A DNA stretch of 64,000 nt. Origin: Pseudeuparius sepicola. Lineage: Eukaryota; Arthropoda; Insecta; Coleoptera; Anthribidae. Numbering within the stretch: the first letter of the stretch is position 1; each line of letters starts with the position of its first letter. Shown one piece after another: positions 13,040-25,049 of the stretch. Below the pieces are notes generated by a model. It was not told the origin of the DNA. It worked only from the letters and a program-made list of their open reading frames with translations, and did no database searches. The position numbers and the translations under genes were made by a program. Location: contig OY987299.1 of the NCBI GenBank assembly GCA_963920635.1, positions 19,918,901 to 19,982,900 on the forward strand, given 5' to 3'.

Positions 13040-13271
13040 TTAGGAGGTTGCCTCTTTAAATCCGTTTGATTTCTATTTTTGGGGGCATTTGAAAAATATG
13101 GTTTATGGAGACACTCTGAATACTCGAGATGAACTCTGGGAAAAAATTCGAGAGTCTGCAAACTCAATTAAAAATCAACATCAAACTCTATTTGATGTAA
13201 GACAAAATTTAAATATTAGATTAAGGGCATGTTTGGAAGTAAATGGTTGGCATTTTGAAAATTTATTGTGA
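13040..13271 (+). pseudogene. Transposase C-terminal remnant (DUF4817/DDE type)
   Basis: Translation gives SLNPFDFYFWGHLKNMVYG followed by a helical tail that ends in a stop at 13269-13271. LNPxDFxFWGxLKxxVY is the block around the third catalytic acid in IS630/Tc1/mariner-like transposases of the class seen intact-like at 62.9-64 kb, where the same block reads LNPLDFSFWGFMKNEVY. The DNA upstream (12920-13040) is poorly aligned and contains a stop, so only the tail survives. No terminal repeats of this copy can be assigned. It is a dead fragment on the opposite strand to the 63-kb copy. Confidence 0.7.
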
Positions 13272-13832
13272 ATAACTGATATTGTTTTGAGCAAGTAAAT
13301 AATAAAAATGAAATAGTCCTCCCATGCTTGTCTTATTTCACAATACAAATTTCCAATTTCCATGCCTCCTACTATAATAATGAATGCTTATAAATTAATG
13401 CCCGATAAATCCGTGCCAACTAAAATGGCCTCTAGATAAAAAAACTGTCAAGTTTATGAAGTTGCAACAAATATACCTTTTTTGTACAAACGCACCTTTT
13501 TTGTACAAACGCACCTTCATAAAATTTGGTCAAAATTGCCGAATCTTAAGAGACAAAAAAGTTATGAGTGATATTATCACATCTTGCGGGAAACTCAAAA
13601 TTGACCTCATATTCAAAATGGTCTCCTCTAAAAACCCAAAAATACAAATTTTCAACTCGATCCGTTCAGCGGTGCCCAAAATATTATAAAATTTCGAAAA
13701 CAAAATTTTGACTTTAACCCCCTGTAGATAGGAATGGAGCGAATTTCGGATAAGGCAAGTTTGGCCCAATCGGCTTATTTTGGTGTGAATAACATCCCTT
13801 AGAGCTATGTACCATTATTAACGGGACACCCT
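13272..13832. repeat. Repeat tract ending in GGGACACCCTG
   Basis: The stretch ends at about 13822-13832 with GGGACACCCTG|TA, the right end of a CAGGGTGTCC-class element. Inside, CTTTTTTGTACAAACGCAC occurs twice in tandem near 13477-13516. The left end was not found. There is no coding domain. Confidence 0.5.
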
Positions 13833-13867
13833 GTATGTATAAGTCTATTTCGAGTACAGCTATAATA

Positions 13868-13990
13868 CAGTGACCGGCTGAAAGTTGGACACAAGTGGAA
13901 AACTTTTTTATTATTAATTTCTCAGAAAATTTTATTCTTGTTAAAAGTTGGTGCATCAAGTTGTCTCTTATATTATTTTGATGTACGTAT
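13868..13990. mobile_element. Truncated CAGTGACCGGC-type MITE
   Basis: It starts TA|CAGTGACCGGCTGAAAGTT and matches the first 100 or so bases of the complete copy at 59359. The copy then diverges and no right-hand end follows. Confidence 0.7.
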
Positions 13991-13999
13991 TTCTTCTAC

Positions 14000-14480
14000 T
14001 TCTATATAAGTATACGAAGGTATTTGCAAGGAAATCTACGATTAAATAAATCCTTTTTTGGTATGATACATAACTTTGCAAGCTAATTATCTACTTCACG
14101 AACCAAAAAATAATTTTATATAAGCAGTGCTACGCGGAAACATGAATGTCATGTCATCTTAAATTATTCTGAAATACAATACTTTTAATGCTAGAGCCAG
14201 CAACGCGGGTCCCTCAGGCATTCGCCTCGAAGAACTTAGAACTTATACGGGGAAAACCTAGAGTTGGCGGGTGCCTTACGGGACCGTATGCCAAATTACT
14301 TGCGAACAGTGTAAAATAAACGAAGATGAATTCGGACTTGCCGAGAAATTGGCTCAATTTAGAAATGCTTCGGAATAAAATGAAGTTGCTCCAACTAGGC
14401 GGGCAAGGCAACTGGTTTCTCTAGCTCTAGACGAGGACATATGAATAAATATGGAATATTACCGAAGCTGGTAGTGCTTA
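14000..14480. other. Unique stretch with GC-richer centre
   Basis: The segment at about 14190-14420 is less AT-rich than its flanks and has a 65-codon minus-strand frame with no domain character. Nothing else is recognised. Confidence 0.3.
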
Positions 14481-14818
14481 TATATGTTACGGTTAAAGTG
14501 TTTACTTGGCTAGTTTGTAGACTAGCTGGATAGTATACAAACTATGCAAATGTCTGGTTATCACACTTTATCCAACTACTGTGGATAGAACTAGCCACAA
14601 ACGCCGGTTAATTTGTGTAATTTTCTTGTGGTTTGTACTTTAGAGACAAATCTTATATAGTTTGTAAACTAGCTTGATAGTATACCAACCAACCAATATT
14701 CGTGGCTATTTTAGTAAAAAGATGATTTTCCATCAAATAACCAGACATTTGGATAGTTTGTATACTATCCAGCTAGTCTATAAACTAGGCAAGTAAACAC
14801 TTTAACCGTAACATATAC
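14480..14818. repeat. Palindromic MITE, about 0.34 kb
   Basis: The terminal repeats TATATGTTACGGTTAAAG and CTTTAACCGTAACATATA are perfect inverses. Inner homology includes CTAGCTGGATAGTATACAAA with its inverse near 14757-14776 and CAGACATTTG-type blocks. The ends differ from the CAGGGTG class, so this is a separate MITE family. Confidence 0.88.
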
Positions 14819-14840
14819 ATATAAATACTATACCACTATA

Positions 14841-15787
14841 CAGGGTGACCGTATTTCGAGTCTATGCATGGGAATCTTGGTTATTTTAAGTCTTAAGAGA
14901 TACGAGGTCGGTTAAATTGGGGCAAAGTTGCGGAATTTGATGCCGAGTAACATGGTAAAAAATTGGCAGGCCCTCCTCGTTTTGAAAATAATGGGAAAAA
15001 AACGAAAATCGTCATTTTCGGTTTTATTTTTTTAAACGAAAACGAATGAGACTGGACATTTCTAAGTTGAACATTATTAAGGCACTTTTTTATAAGGAAT
15101 TTAAATATGACCTCGCATTTTTTTGTCGCCTCCCTGGACAAAGATATGACGATCAACTTTTATTTTTCTTATGGGCGCCATGTTGGATTTTTGCATTTTT
15201 GAAAAAGAGAATTTTTTTCTGGTTAAAATGATATGTCACACATTATGCTTTACATTTTTTTTCTTGCCGTAATATCAAATTAATCGTTTTTGCATAGAGT
15301 GCCTTGGAAACATAAGCCCCATAATGTATGACGTTTTTATGCATGGAGTGCCTTGGAAACATATTAGGTAATTTGAAAAATATTAATTTGATATTACGGC
15401 AAGAAAAACAAATTAAAGCAAAATGTGTGACATATCAAATTAACCAGAAAAAAACCTCTTTTCAAAAATGCAAAAATCCAATATGGCGCCCATAAGAAAA
15501 ATAAAAGTTTATATTCATAGTCATAGCCCAGGGAGGCGAGAAAAAAATGTGAAGTAATATTTAGATTCCTTGTAAAAAAGTGCCTTAATAGTATTTAACT
15601 TAGAAATGTCCAGCCCATTCGTTTTCGTTTAAAAAAATATTATTTTCAAAACGAGAAGGGCCAGCCAAAATTTTTTTTACCATGTTACTCGGCATCAAAT
15701 TCCGCAACTTTGCCCCAATTTAACCGACCTCGTATCTCTTAAGATAACCAAGAACCCCATGCATAGACTCGAAATACGGTCACCCTG
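14841..15787. repeat. Long palindromic MITE (foldback), about 0.95 kb
   Basis: It runs from TA|CAGGGTGACCGTATTTCGAG to CTCGAAATACGGTCACCCTG|TA. The arms correspond almost throughout, for example TAAATTGGGGCAAAGTTGCG near 14914 and its inverse near 15704. The centre, near 15315, contains GTGCCTTGGAAACATA twice as a direct repeat. No coding capacity is seen. Confidence 0.9.
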
Positions 15788-15885
15788 TATACCTTATATA
15801 TAAAAAAGTTCGAAATATCTACAGCCACAGGAAAATTTGAAATCATTAAGTTTTAAATATAAAACAAATATCAACTGCAACCACG

Positions 15886-15937
15886 GTGCATGTTTTCGAC
15901 CTTGGTTCAAATCGAGGTCGAGGCAGACTGCATGCAC
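15886..15937. other. Compact two-step hairpin
   Basis: GTGCATG (15886-15892) pairs with CATGCAC (15931-15937), and TCGACCT (15896-15902) pairs with AGGTCGA (15915-15921). This gives a 52-base stem with an internal loop. It contains GGTTCAAATC, which resembles a tRNA B box, but no tRNA fold or A box is present. Confidence 0.5.
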
Positions 15938-17930
15938 ATGATCTTTACAGAAAAACACCGCTGATTGCCAAGAGTGCTGGATAAAATGTGGAATTCTTCT
16001 ACAATCACTAGGATTACTAAGGTTTTCTAGGGTTTTCCGTATAGTACTTGAGCGAATGCCATCCTAGTTCTATCGAGAAAAGTAGGCTCTAGCCGCAAAT
16101 ATCGCCGAAGACAAAATAATAGTGGTCAAACGAGCCAAATTCCCGGTTTCTATTTTCCATTCATTTCGATAAGAATTTTATTTATAGCGAATTTATGATT
16201 GATACAATGTTTCTATGGATTTTGGTTAGAATTTAAAATTAGTGGACACAAACCTTGTTCGGAGCAGAAAACTAAAAAGTGACTAAAATCCTACCAAACA
16301 TTTTGATCGTTTAAAATTAGAAAAAATCAATTAAGATATGAGAAATTCAGTTGTAGGTAGGTATTCAAAATTTTCATTACGTCAAAAATACCCGTAAACT
16401 TGCTCTCAAAATGTAACAAATTAGCTGATGAAATATGCATTGAACCCTGTTAACTGGAACATAGCTTAATTAGCAATAACAATAATTATTGATATAATCA
16501 TAATATAACGCAATCAGTTTTTACGGTACCCAATTAATATTAAATAAATCTAATAAGCGGAGTGCAGTATATAAAATGTTTCATTTTAAATATCAGCTTT
16601 TGAAGGGCTATGGAATAAAAAATCCATTAGCGTTAAAATAGCATCCAATGAATTTGATGATATTATGATTTTTTCCTGGTAGAAAATATACTACAGGTAA
16701 ATTTGGACTATATTAAAATATGAAATAAATAATATAGATCGGAAAAGTACCCAAATGGCAACAAAACTTATTTGTTAAAAAATATAGAGTTTGGGTACAA
16801 CGCACTAATAATTTATAAAGTGTAATAATGATCATACCGTCATTCCCGAAACTTTAATATCGTTGTTTTAATTTCGTTTTGGAGAAAATTTCAATTTATG
16901 AGATTTCGTTGGTCAGTGTGTAACGTTATATTGCCTCCTCCGGAATGTACAGAATTCAGATATATGTGGATTATTGCTCAATAAAATTTCAGAACGTCGA
17001 AAGTAACATTAGGAATTTCAACGCATTCTTCGGATTTTACAGGACATTCCAACTTATGGGAAAATAATTGAACGGAATTTTCTAAAATGTTTTATGTACA
17101 GTGTGTATATACTTACGGGGAAGGGAGCAGGAAAAAGGCATTATATCGAAAAATGAATACTACTACTTGTTTGTTTTGTGTTTTTGGTTTTTAGAAAAAA
17201 ATTTGCATGAGTTAACTTTTCCTGCGTTTTTCCTGGGAAACGTATATAGCTTAACTTTCTCTCAGTATTCTTTTTGGCCCAGGAATTGCACTGGGGCACG
17301 CACAATAACCGTTGTTAGAAGCCATGTTCCTTAGCTTGGTCTTCTTTGTACTATCCAGGTAAAACCAACGTCCTATCACATAGATATTGAATGTAATAAC
17401 AATAAACTAAAATGTAACACAGATCAACAAAAAAATAACAATAAAAATGTGATAAAAATGGCGAAATTCACGGCCGGCAAATGTAAACACAAGGGACAGG
17501 AAAAAAACGAATGTTATCGAGACTAGTTCTATTACATTTGACCACCAGGTGGCGTATCGCTTAGCTTGAATTCCCAATAATAAGGCATTAAAGTAGGTCT
17601 TATTTTCAAAAAATTATCAAATTTCCTAGATTTTTTCTTTTACACCTCTTTGTTTTGAATGTTTGAGTTAACAGGCGTTTTGGGGCACGTTTTTCCAATT
17701 TAAACGCAAACGGTTGATTTTATCGTTATAAAACAAGAGTACAGTCTTGTTTCAAAATGTAAACATGCACTAATATGATGGTCCTGCAAGACCAAAAATA
17801 TAACGTTAAGAAGTTACGAGTACGAGTACCGCAAGTAGCGTGCTCGGTGAGATACGTAGAAATTGACATTTTAAGCTTATTTTTCATACCCAAACACACA
17901 GCAGTGCCAAATTTCAATAATGTATCCAGT
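15938..17930. other. Unique AT-rich stretch
   Basis: No gene, mobile element or long repeat is recognised except the CTCF-like motif at 17542. Sequence quality looks ordinary and non-repetitive, as expected for intron or intergenic DNA. Confidence 0.4.
17542..17554. promoter_or_regulatory. CTCF-like core motif
   Basis: CCACCAGGTGGCG matches the core of the CTCF recognition sequence known from flies and vertebrates. It also contains a CAGGTG E-box usable by Snail or bHLH factors. A 13-bp match may be chance, but it lies in a non-repetitive tract. Confidence 0.4.
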
Positions 17931-18535
17931 ATAAAGTAGATAAAAAAATGTAACAAAAAAATTAAAACCGACTTAAAAAATTTGCCCGTATGCACACTCC
18001 ACTAAAAATTTAAAAATATTAACAAAAAATAACACCGACTTCACAAATTTGCCCGTATGCACATTTCAACTAAAATTTTAGAAATATTTTAAATTTAAAA
18101 ATATTTCGATATGAATACATCATATCCTACATATTATACATCATAACTTACTGTCACCGACTCCAAAGATAACTCAATTGTGACCACCCCTAAGGTAACC
18201 CCTTTCTAATAAAATAAGAATCATCCAAATCGGTCCAATATGAACTTTCATCCCCTATTTATCTACCCTTAGGGTGGATTTTTTTTAATTTAAATGGGAT
18301 CACACTTAAGGTAACCCCTTTCCAATAAAGAAAGAATCATCGAAATCGGTCCAATATGAAATTTCATCCCCTATTTGTCCACCCTTAAGGGTGGGTAGGT
18401 ATACCCTTTAAAATAAAAAAGAATTGTCCAAATCGGTTTATAAATGACGGATTTCTGAGGTAACAAACATAAAATAAAATAAAAATACAATCGAATTGAT
18501 AACCTCCTCCTTTTTTGAAGTCGGTTAAAAATAGG
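17930..18535. repeat. Dispersed insect repeat with AACCGACTT unit
   Basis: A unit containing ACCGACTT, then AATTTGCCCGTATGCACA, occurs twice (17967-17995 and 18029-18063). It is followed by about 2.5 copies of a roughly 115-bp unit with AAGGTAACCCCTTTC and AATCGGTCCAATATGAA (18182-18440). The right part ends in CTCCTTTTTTGAAGTCGGTT near 18510-18527. I associate this arrangement, in inverted form, with an abundant repeat in insect genomes. Its transposon class is not clear from this copy. Confidence 0.6.
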
Positions 18536-18539
18536 CCAA

Positions 18540-19280
18540 TATTCAATTTTAAAAAGTAAAGTTGGACGTAAGTGAGAAACTAAATACGACAGACGACACA
18601 ATAAAATTATATTTTTAGTTATGCCAGGTTTTTCTGTTACACTAGAGATTTTTGTCCAGGACCATGCGCACGATTCCGCATCCTACGACCTACACCCGCC
18701 TTGAAGAACTGCATAGAGATTTAAATTAATGAATAATTCCCTAATAACCTAAGTACATAATATAACGCCGCCAGCGGGTGGATCTCATCCCATCAATTTT
18801 TGCGCGTCCAAAATGGATATTCATAAATCTTAAGGTTTTACTTCAAAATTCTGAGCTGTTGCATTTGTCAATGTCCTCCTTGAGGCCACAAATAATGGGC
18901 GAGTGGGAGCTCCGCGGAGATTCTGCACAAGTTATATTGTGAGGGAGGCAATTACAATTTCTTGTGCATCATCCTCGTCAAAATCCATCTGCATAATGGC
19001 GCTCCTATAGAGGCGTGCGCCAGGGGGCTTTTACCAGCCTAAGGTGTCGCCTTAAAATTGGGATATCGACGGGCGACATTTATTAAATCGAGTTTGAGAT
19101 TATAACTTCGCCTGCGACGTGTTTTCAGCGAGGCGCGATATTAAAATGTAGTTATCGAATACCTAAATATGGAACTTGTTGATGGAAGATTATTACGTTT
19201 CTCCTAAATTAAATAAGTATTCTATATCCACGCACCGTTACAGCACTAAATTATCTTTTAGGTATATAATATATTATGCA
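18540..19280. other. Non-repetitive stretch, GC-richer at 18660-19140
   Basis: More balanced base composition than the neighbours, with no long open frame and no terminal repeats. It could be conserved non-coding DNA. No function can be assigned. Confidence 0.3.
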
Positions 19281-19282
19281 GG

Positions 19283-19570
19283 GTCTTTCAACGAAAACTT
19301 GACCCCCAGAATTAGAAAACCGAAAAATATTTTAGAATTCGCTGAGACCCGTCGATTTCTGATCTTGGGGGGAGAAGTTTTGACAGTCAAGCCAAGTTTA
19401 TATGATCATCCCCCTAACCCCTAGCAACCCCAACTTTAAAATTTCAAATGGAACTACCTTACTTAATACATCTACATCATTTAAAGCCCTTTCCATTGCG
19501 TCGTTTTTGGGATTCTCAAATATTTTTCGGTTCTTTATTATGGGTGGAGTTAAGTTTTCGTTGAAAGATA
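19283..19570. repeat. Foldback MITE, about 0.29 kb
   Basis: The left arm CTTTCAACGAAAACTTGAC and AACCGAAAAATATTTTAGAAT pair with the right arm ATTCTCAAATATTTTTCGG and TTTTCGTTGAAAG. The centre, near 19425, carries clustered CCCC runs (CATCCCCCTAACCCC). Confidence 0.75.
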
Positions 19571-19628
19571 AGATAAGTGATTAGCCCGTTATAAGTATAG
19601 AAATAGGTGTGATGATGAATGATGATGA

Positions 19629-19784
19629 AAATATCCCACTGTATCTATCAACTCCAGTGATAGCTTTTTAGAAAAAGAAAGTGAAGATTTAATCAAATCT
19701 TTAGAAGTCGCCTCCAACAAATTGGACAAATTTCATAAATCCCCTTCTTCCAGTCAAATATCTAGATATCATACTAGAAAATAA
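19629..19784 (+). other. Short open frame of unknown origin
   Basis: A 51-codon frame bounded by stops has Ser-rich, charged composition that looks more protein-like than random (it includes SSDSFLEKESEDLIKSLEVA). It lacks an in-frame ATG at its start and has no domain I know. It may be a scrap of a transposon gene. Confidence 0.2.
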
Positions 19785-19956
19785 GAGGAAAGGGGGACAA
19801 AAGAAGAAGAAAGAAACAAAAAAGAATAACTAAAAAGCATTTAACTTCCTTAAAGATATTTAGGGAAGAAAGCCTATAAATTTATGCAGACTGAAAAGTA
19901 TCATCTTCCAAATACACGAGAACATTAATGGAACATTATGCTGAACATACAGTATA

Positions 19957-20084
<128 letters not shown>

Positions 20085-20394
20085 CAAATATTTTAAACAT
20101 TTATTGTACGCAATGTATGGCATATATGTTTTGCAGTTACCTAGCACAATCGAAGGAAGCATCGACTATGGTACCTAATTTTATTTTTCAAATACTACCT
20201 ACTGCAAAATTGAGAATTTTTTGAATTTTTTGAGAGCGTTACGTTACGTTATGTATGTAACTAGTTTTGACATCAAACCTCGCCAAATTTGTGATTACTA
20301 ATTACTTTATTACTTCTACTACTACTACTTTGATAGAGCTCATTTTTCTACATACAGAACGATGATTTTTGGTAGAATCACAACTTTTTTTTGA

Positions 20395-20830
20395 GAAAAA
20401 ATATATCATTTATTTTTACAATTTATTTACCTTCTTATATATTTGTCAATTTATTCAATTCTAACAAGAACAGTTAAAGTAAATACCCCACCAATTGGTT
20501 GCAAACGGTAATGGTAGAACGGTAAAACAGCAAGTCACGGTGACCATTATGATTTTACTGGCGCAATTTTATACTGTATAATAATATTTAAACAAAGAAT
20601 AAGGTAGCCACAATTCAAACTGCCACTATAAGGTTGAAAATGGCGGAGAATTCCATCTAGTTTTGTTCCCTGCGCCTTGCTGTGCGCAGGTATGTGGCCG
20701 TACCGCATCTGGCTCGATCTAGGTAGCGATATAACGACAGCATCGGCGCGCGGGGTCGGCTTATGAATGGGTGATACTTTTTTAATTATTTTTCCTAACA
20801 AAACTTTTTTACTATTTGCAAATATTATAT
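20395..20830. repeat. Partial copy of the 36-kb foldback family
   Basis: The left portion (about 20415-20510) matches the left arm of the palindrome at 36070-36385, sharing ACAATTTATTTAC, TTTGTCAATTTATT and AAGAACAGTT followed by GGTTGCAAA. The right arm is missing. A GC-richer patch at 20650-20770 next to it is unassigned. Confidence 0.55.
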
Positions 20831-21296
20831 TGTGTCCCTCAGCACTGAAGTTTCATTTGGTTTATTTGCTTCGGCCTTATAGGCCTCGGCAACTAAATTC
20901 CACATTCGTTTTAAAAAGTTGAACTTCACTGCCTCGGCACACAAATAATAACTATTTTTAGAGAGAATATAATATGGAATAATTTCCATACAAGACTCAC
21001 TCTGAACGCTTAAATTAATTTAATAATAAATTGAAAAAGTTATTCTCAAAGTAAAACGAACAAAGAAAATGAAATCTTCAGTTTAAGTACGACAAAAATT
21101 AACAATTTAGAAAGACCTCGTTGGAAGCCCCGAAAGAAAAACGAGTTCCAGTTAATAATTTCCTTTGAAGCAATATCACCGCTTAAATAAATGACTACAA
21201 GGACCCCGTGTTATTAGTAACCGTGCATAAAAAATCTAATAAAGGGGAACCTTTGTCAAGAAAACACTGAAGAGGGACGTTAATTTCTCTTAGTGT
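20831..21296. other. AT-rich stretch
   Basis: Nothing recognised. CTTCGGCCTTATAGGCCTCGG near 20868-20888 contains a small inverted motif. Confidence 0.35.
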
Positions 21297-21298
21297 AC

Positions 21299-21373
<75 letters not shown>
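21297..21373. repeat. (TA)n microsatellite, about 75 bp
   Basis: A second uninterrupted run of TA dinucleotides. Confidence 0.97.
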
Positions 21374-21375
<2 letters not shown>

Positions 21376-21570
21376 AGAAAAATGTAATTAGATTGAAAAT
21401 AAATATTCAAAATTTTAAACAATGTTTTTCTTTTTGAAATTTGTATGTCTTATTTTTGTATAAACTGGCGTAGAATCAAAAATAATAATGGTACCTATGT
21501 ACCTACCTCTACATTTCGACTTACAGTCAACAAAAATTATGAAGTGTGTGCATTTATAAGTAAATACCTA

Positions 21571-22450
21571 CAGTGTGTCCCAGGATAAGTGAAACGAGAT
21601 GTGTAAAAGACCAAAAATTTTCGAGTTCGAATTTGGCCATTTGGGGCCCAGGCCTGCTTGCCTAGAGAATAATTTTCACCATATTTTTAATTTTGAAAAA
21701 TAAAGTAGGCCCTGACAGGAACGATTTATTTATTTTCTGTGTAGGTTAAGTGCCCTTTCTCGACAAGATATCGAAAAATGTTATTAGAAAAAGTAGCTTA
21801 GAATTGAAACTATGACCCTGTGTCAATTTTCAAAATAATTGGCCTACTTTGATTTTTGTCCACTTTATTTCCTATAAGTAGGTAAACTATCCTTGTCTTT
21901 TAAAATATCGAAACATTTCATTAGAAAAAGTTATTCAGAATAAAAAAGTATGCAAGACTGCGAAATTTGGACTCAATCGGCCTACTATGATTTGTTTGAA
22001 ATAATGTCTTTATGAAAATGAAAATCAAAGTAGGCCAATTATTTTGAAAATTGACACAGGGTCATAGTTTTCAATTCTAAGCAACTTTTTTTAATGAAAT
22101 TTTTCGATATTTTAAATGACATGGATCACCTATGTACATATACCTATAGGAAATAAAATGGACGAACATCAAAGTAGGCCAATTATTTCGAAAATTGGCA
22201 TAGGGACATAGTTTTCAATACTCAGCAACTTTTTTTAATGAAATTTTTCGATATCATGTCGAGAAAGGGCACTTAACCTACACAGAAAATAAATGAATCC
22301 TTCCTGTCAGGGCCTACTTTATTTTTCAAAATTAAAAATAATATGGCGAAAATTATTTTCTACTCAAGCAGACCCCAAATGGCCAAATTCGAACTCGAAA
22401 ATTTTTGGTCTTTTACACCTCTCGTTCCACTTATATCCTGGTACACACTG
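21571..22450. repeat. Long palindromic MITE (foldback), about 0.88 kb
   Basis: TA|CAGTGTGTCCCAGGATAAGT at the left and ATCCTGGTACACACTG|TA at the right. Inner arms such as AATAAAGTAGGCCCTGACAG (21699-21718) recur inverted near 22306-22325. Two further internal inverted blocks around CAATTTTCAAAATAATTGGC indicate a multi-step stem. Confidence 0.9.
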
Positions 22451-23177
22451 TATATAATTTTGGTTGTCTCTATTAAGTATCTTTTGGTATCAAAACCTTA
22501 AAATCCCATCAATTTAAAAACTTACGTATAGGGTCATTCAACAATATTTATAACACATACGCAAGAATGCCTAATTTTAGGGTTGAATTTCTAAGTATAT
22601 TTACACTTTTGGTTGGGATATCTACTTGATAGGGCTGTTTGATTTGAGCAGGAATATCAACACCATGGGGCGACCGCTATGCCAACTGCCTGGTAAACAC
22701 AAAGACTGACTGACTTGATGAATGATGATATTAGTTTATTCCCACATGAGAGCGAATAGCGAAATACATTGTCCCCCAGAAGTTCGTAGCAGCGTGATAA
22801 TTTCAAAAGACCGCATCCCTCTCAAGCAATTTGGTATCGAAATACCGAAACAAAGACGACGATTCACAATTCACCCATTTATGCCTACAAAACAGACAGA
22901 CAGTAGTTGATAATAATTTCGTCTGAAATACGAGAGAAGTATGATTGGTCCGTGATCTGCCCTTGTTTCCGCCAAACAAAAAGGCCAGAATTGCCATTCC
23001 AGCGAGATATGGAATGTATAGCACCCGGCTTTCGGATGCGAGAGAAAATGGCACTTTACGTGCCCATAGTTTTTTTTTATCAACAATTCAGTTCTTTTAG
23101 AAAAGGACATAATATTGAAAAAATAATAATTTAACATTTAAACTTTATGTACTAAGAAGAGAGTAGATACATATGAA
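22451..23177. other. Unassigned stretch
   Basis: Overlapping frames on both strands (22722-22910 plus, 22803-23054 minus) cover 22.7-23.1 kb, but none has a known domain. The region may belong to the decayed hAT element to its right. Confidence 0.3.
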
Positions 23178-23210
23178 CTTATTATTAATTAAAACCTTTT
23201 TTCCTGGCTT

Positions 23211-23645
23211 TTATGCTTGTAAAGCTTGCCATATTTTTTTTGTTTCTATATTATTAAGGATTTCATTTTCTATAGCCACTAAGGCCAGATCACTGGCCTT
23301 TTCGTCCCTTAAACTGTTTCTTTTAAAATATTTCACTCTTTCTAGAGTAGAAAAAGATCTCTCACCTGAACAGTTAGTTGCTGCCCTACACAAGGACATG
23401 ATGATGTGATGAATGATGTGCCTAAATTAGGGAAAGGAGATATTAGTTTTTTCTCTTATAAATTTTAATATTGCCCAGGATTATCAAGGTTTGGGTCAAT
23501 TTCCTTAAGAAAATATTTGAACCTTACAAACTCATTTCCGAGACTTTGGTCTAAATCATCTGGGTACTTTTCATGAAGTTTGTGTGCTTTCAAAATTATA
23601 TATTCATCTGTGGTTACCACAGAACATTAAACACAACTGAATCCA
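23211..23645 (-). pseudogene. hAT transposase C-terminal remnant
   Basis: The minus-strand frame 23399-23211 contains ERSFSTLERVKYF followed by ASDLALVAIENEI. This is the signature of the hAT C-terminal dimerisation domain, where ERxFSxLKxIKxxLR and LxxLALLxIENE are conserved. Upstream in the same orientation, in another frame (about 23640-23471), LHEKYPDDLDQSLGNEFVRF resembles the segment that precedes that domain in ZMYM1-like hAT proteins. Stops and at least one frame change separate the two pieces, and the N-terminal catalytic part is absent. The element end at 23971 is probably its 5' terminus. Dimerisation of hAT transposases is needed for activity, but this copy is dead. Confidence 0.75.
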
Positions 23646-23739
23646 TCGTCGATCGTTAACAGCGGCAGCACTGGCGGCAGCGCCACGCCGTGGGCAGATG
23701 CCAAGATAATGCGATATGCTCGTATTATTCATGCGTCAC

Positions 23740-23971
23740 TGCCTGTTTCCTCGTTTAGCAGTGAGTGGACTAAATAGAGTACCCGACAGCCTATAAATGA
23801 AAAAATAAGGAGTGATGTTTTCTTTGTCTGGAATTTGCAATTGCAAAATGCAAAATGTAAAACCTTTTCCAATTCCGAACTCCGATCGAAACAACGAAAT
23901 AAGAACGGGCCCCCTAAAGCCTTGGGCCCCTAGGCTATAGCCTACTCTGCCTATAGGGTAATCCGCCACTG
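23740..23971 (-). mobile_element. hAT terminal region, CAGTGGCGGA end
   Basis: Read on the minus strand, it begins CAGTGGCGGATTACCCTATA at 23971 and continues into a G-rich tract. CAGTGGCG is the commonest hAT-like end in this window. It precedes the transposase tail at 23.2-23.6 kb in the same direction, so the two are likely parts of one internally deleted element. No matching left end was found. Confidence 0.6.
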
Positions 23972-24037
23972 GAGGCAGTGCCTTTTCCTATGTGAAATCA
24001 CTAGTGACGACTGTGACGAGGATTTTATTGATATACA

Positions 24038-24340
24038 GGGTCATCCAAAATAACTATCCTAGTAGATACAGAAATTCTAAAGATAAAGTGATGTTTAAAA
24101 ATCTAAACTTGAGTAAAATTTTCCGAGGGATTCGAATATGATGTCAAACTTAATATACAGTGTGTTGTTAAAAAATTAATCGTTTTTATACGAGTAAGAA
24201 TATTTTTTTAAATAACATTTTAACAACCCTGTATATTAAGTTTGACGCCTCAATCGAATTCCTCGGAAAATTCTAGACAAGCCTGGTTTTAAACCCTCAA
24301 TTTATCATTAAAATTACGGACAACATCGGATATATTACGT
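24038..24340. repeat. Foldback element with CAGGGTCATCC end
   Basis: The left end is TA|CAGGGTCATCC. Arms with AATTTTCCGAGGGATTCGA and ATGTCAAACTTAATATACAG pair with CTGTATATTAAGTTTGACG and TCGAATTCCTCGGAAAATT. The centre is near 24190. The outer part is more diverged and the right terminus is unclear. Confidence 0.7.
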
Positions 24341-24489
24341 TAACTCGGATAACCGGTATAGTATTTCTAAAGTCACTTTTAAGGTTTTTTTAAGGTTGTC
24401 GTCAAACACCACTTAAAGGTTTATGCACCATATAATATTGTCAATAGGTCTCTAAAAAGCCATATCGATTGTAACTATTTAGGCAAGTG

Positions 24490-24885
24490 TATCCTAAGAT
24501 CTGTGAAATTATGGCACGCCTATCCACCGCATTTCGCTGCACAAATAATGGCCAGCCGTTGAACAGTGTAACCCATGCAAGATGCAAGTATTGGTGATAT
24601 TATATTAGGCGAGCATGCAGTAACTTGTTTTTACTACAATATCTGTCATCTCTGTCTCCTTCATCTCTTTTTACGCTTTAATATGGTTAAAAAAGTGTTT
24701 TGTCTCGTATTTTATTGCCGAAGCGCCCGTTCTCGAGCTACCCTGGTAAAATATAAATGAACTCACTTGGAACACAGTGATATACGGGGCGCGATCTATT
24801 TCATAGCATTTACCATGCTCTGCTACTCGTAAGAAGACCAGACTTATCAGCAGAAATCACCCGTATAAAATTCAAAGGTTTTTAT
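24490..24885. repeat. Dispersed repeat shared with 45.5 kb
   Basis: The part at about 24761-24884 is an inverted copy of 45481-45608, including CTTATCAGCAGAAATCACCC and GGAACACAGTGATATA. Over 100 bases align with small differences. The element class is unknown and no coding capacity is seen. Confidence 0.7.
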
Positions 24886-25049
24886 ATGCTGTTCCAAATG
24901 ACTTCATTTATACCATACATGCCTACAGGCTGGCCCATTTTAAAATAGAAGCACCCTCGTCAAATTTTTATTTTCATCAGATTTTAGCCGGTTTCTTTTT
25001 CTAAAAATGGGTCACAAAAACTTTACTTTGATATAAATATATAATATGT

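Noticed and set aside
15886..15960. Possible tRNA gene because of GGTTCAAATC
   Set aside because: No acceptor stem, D arm or A box can be drawn at the right distance, and the T-stem does not pair.
21195..21422. 75-codon minus-strand frame across the second (TA)n run
   Set aside because: Same artefact of a dinucleotide repeat.
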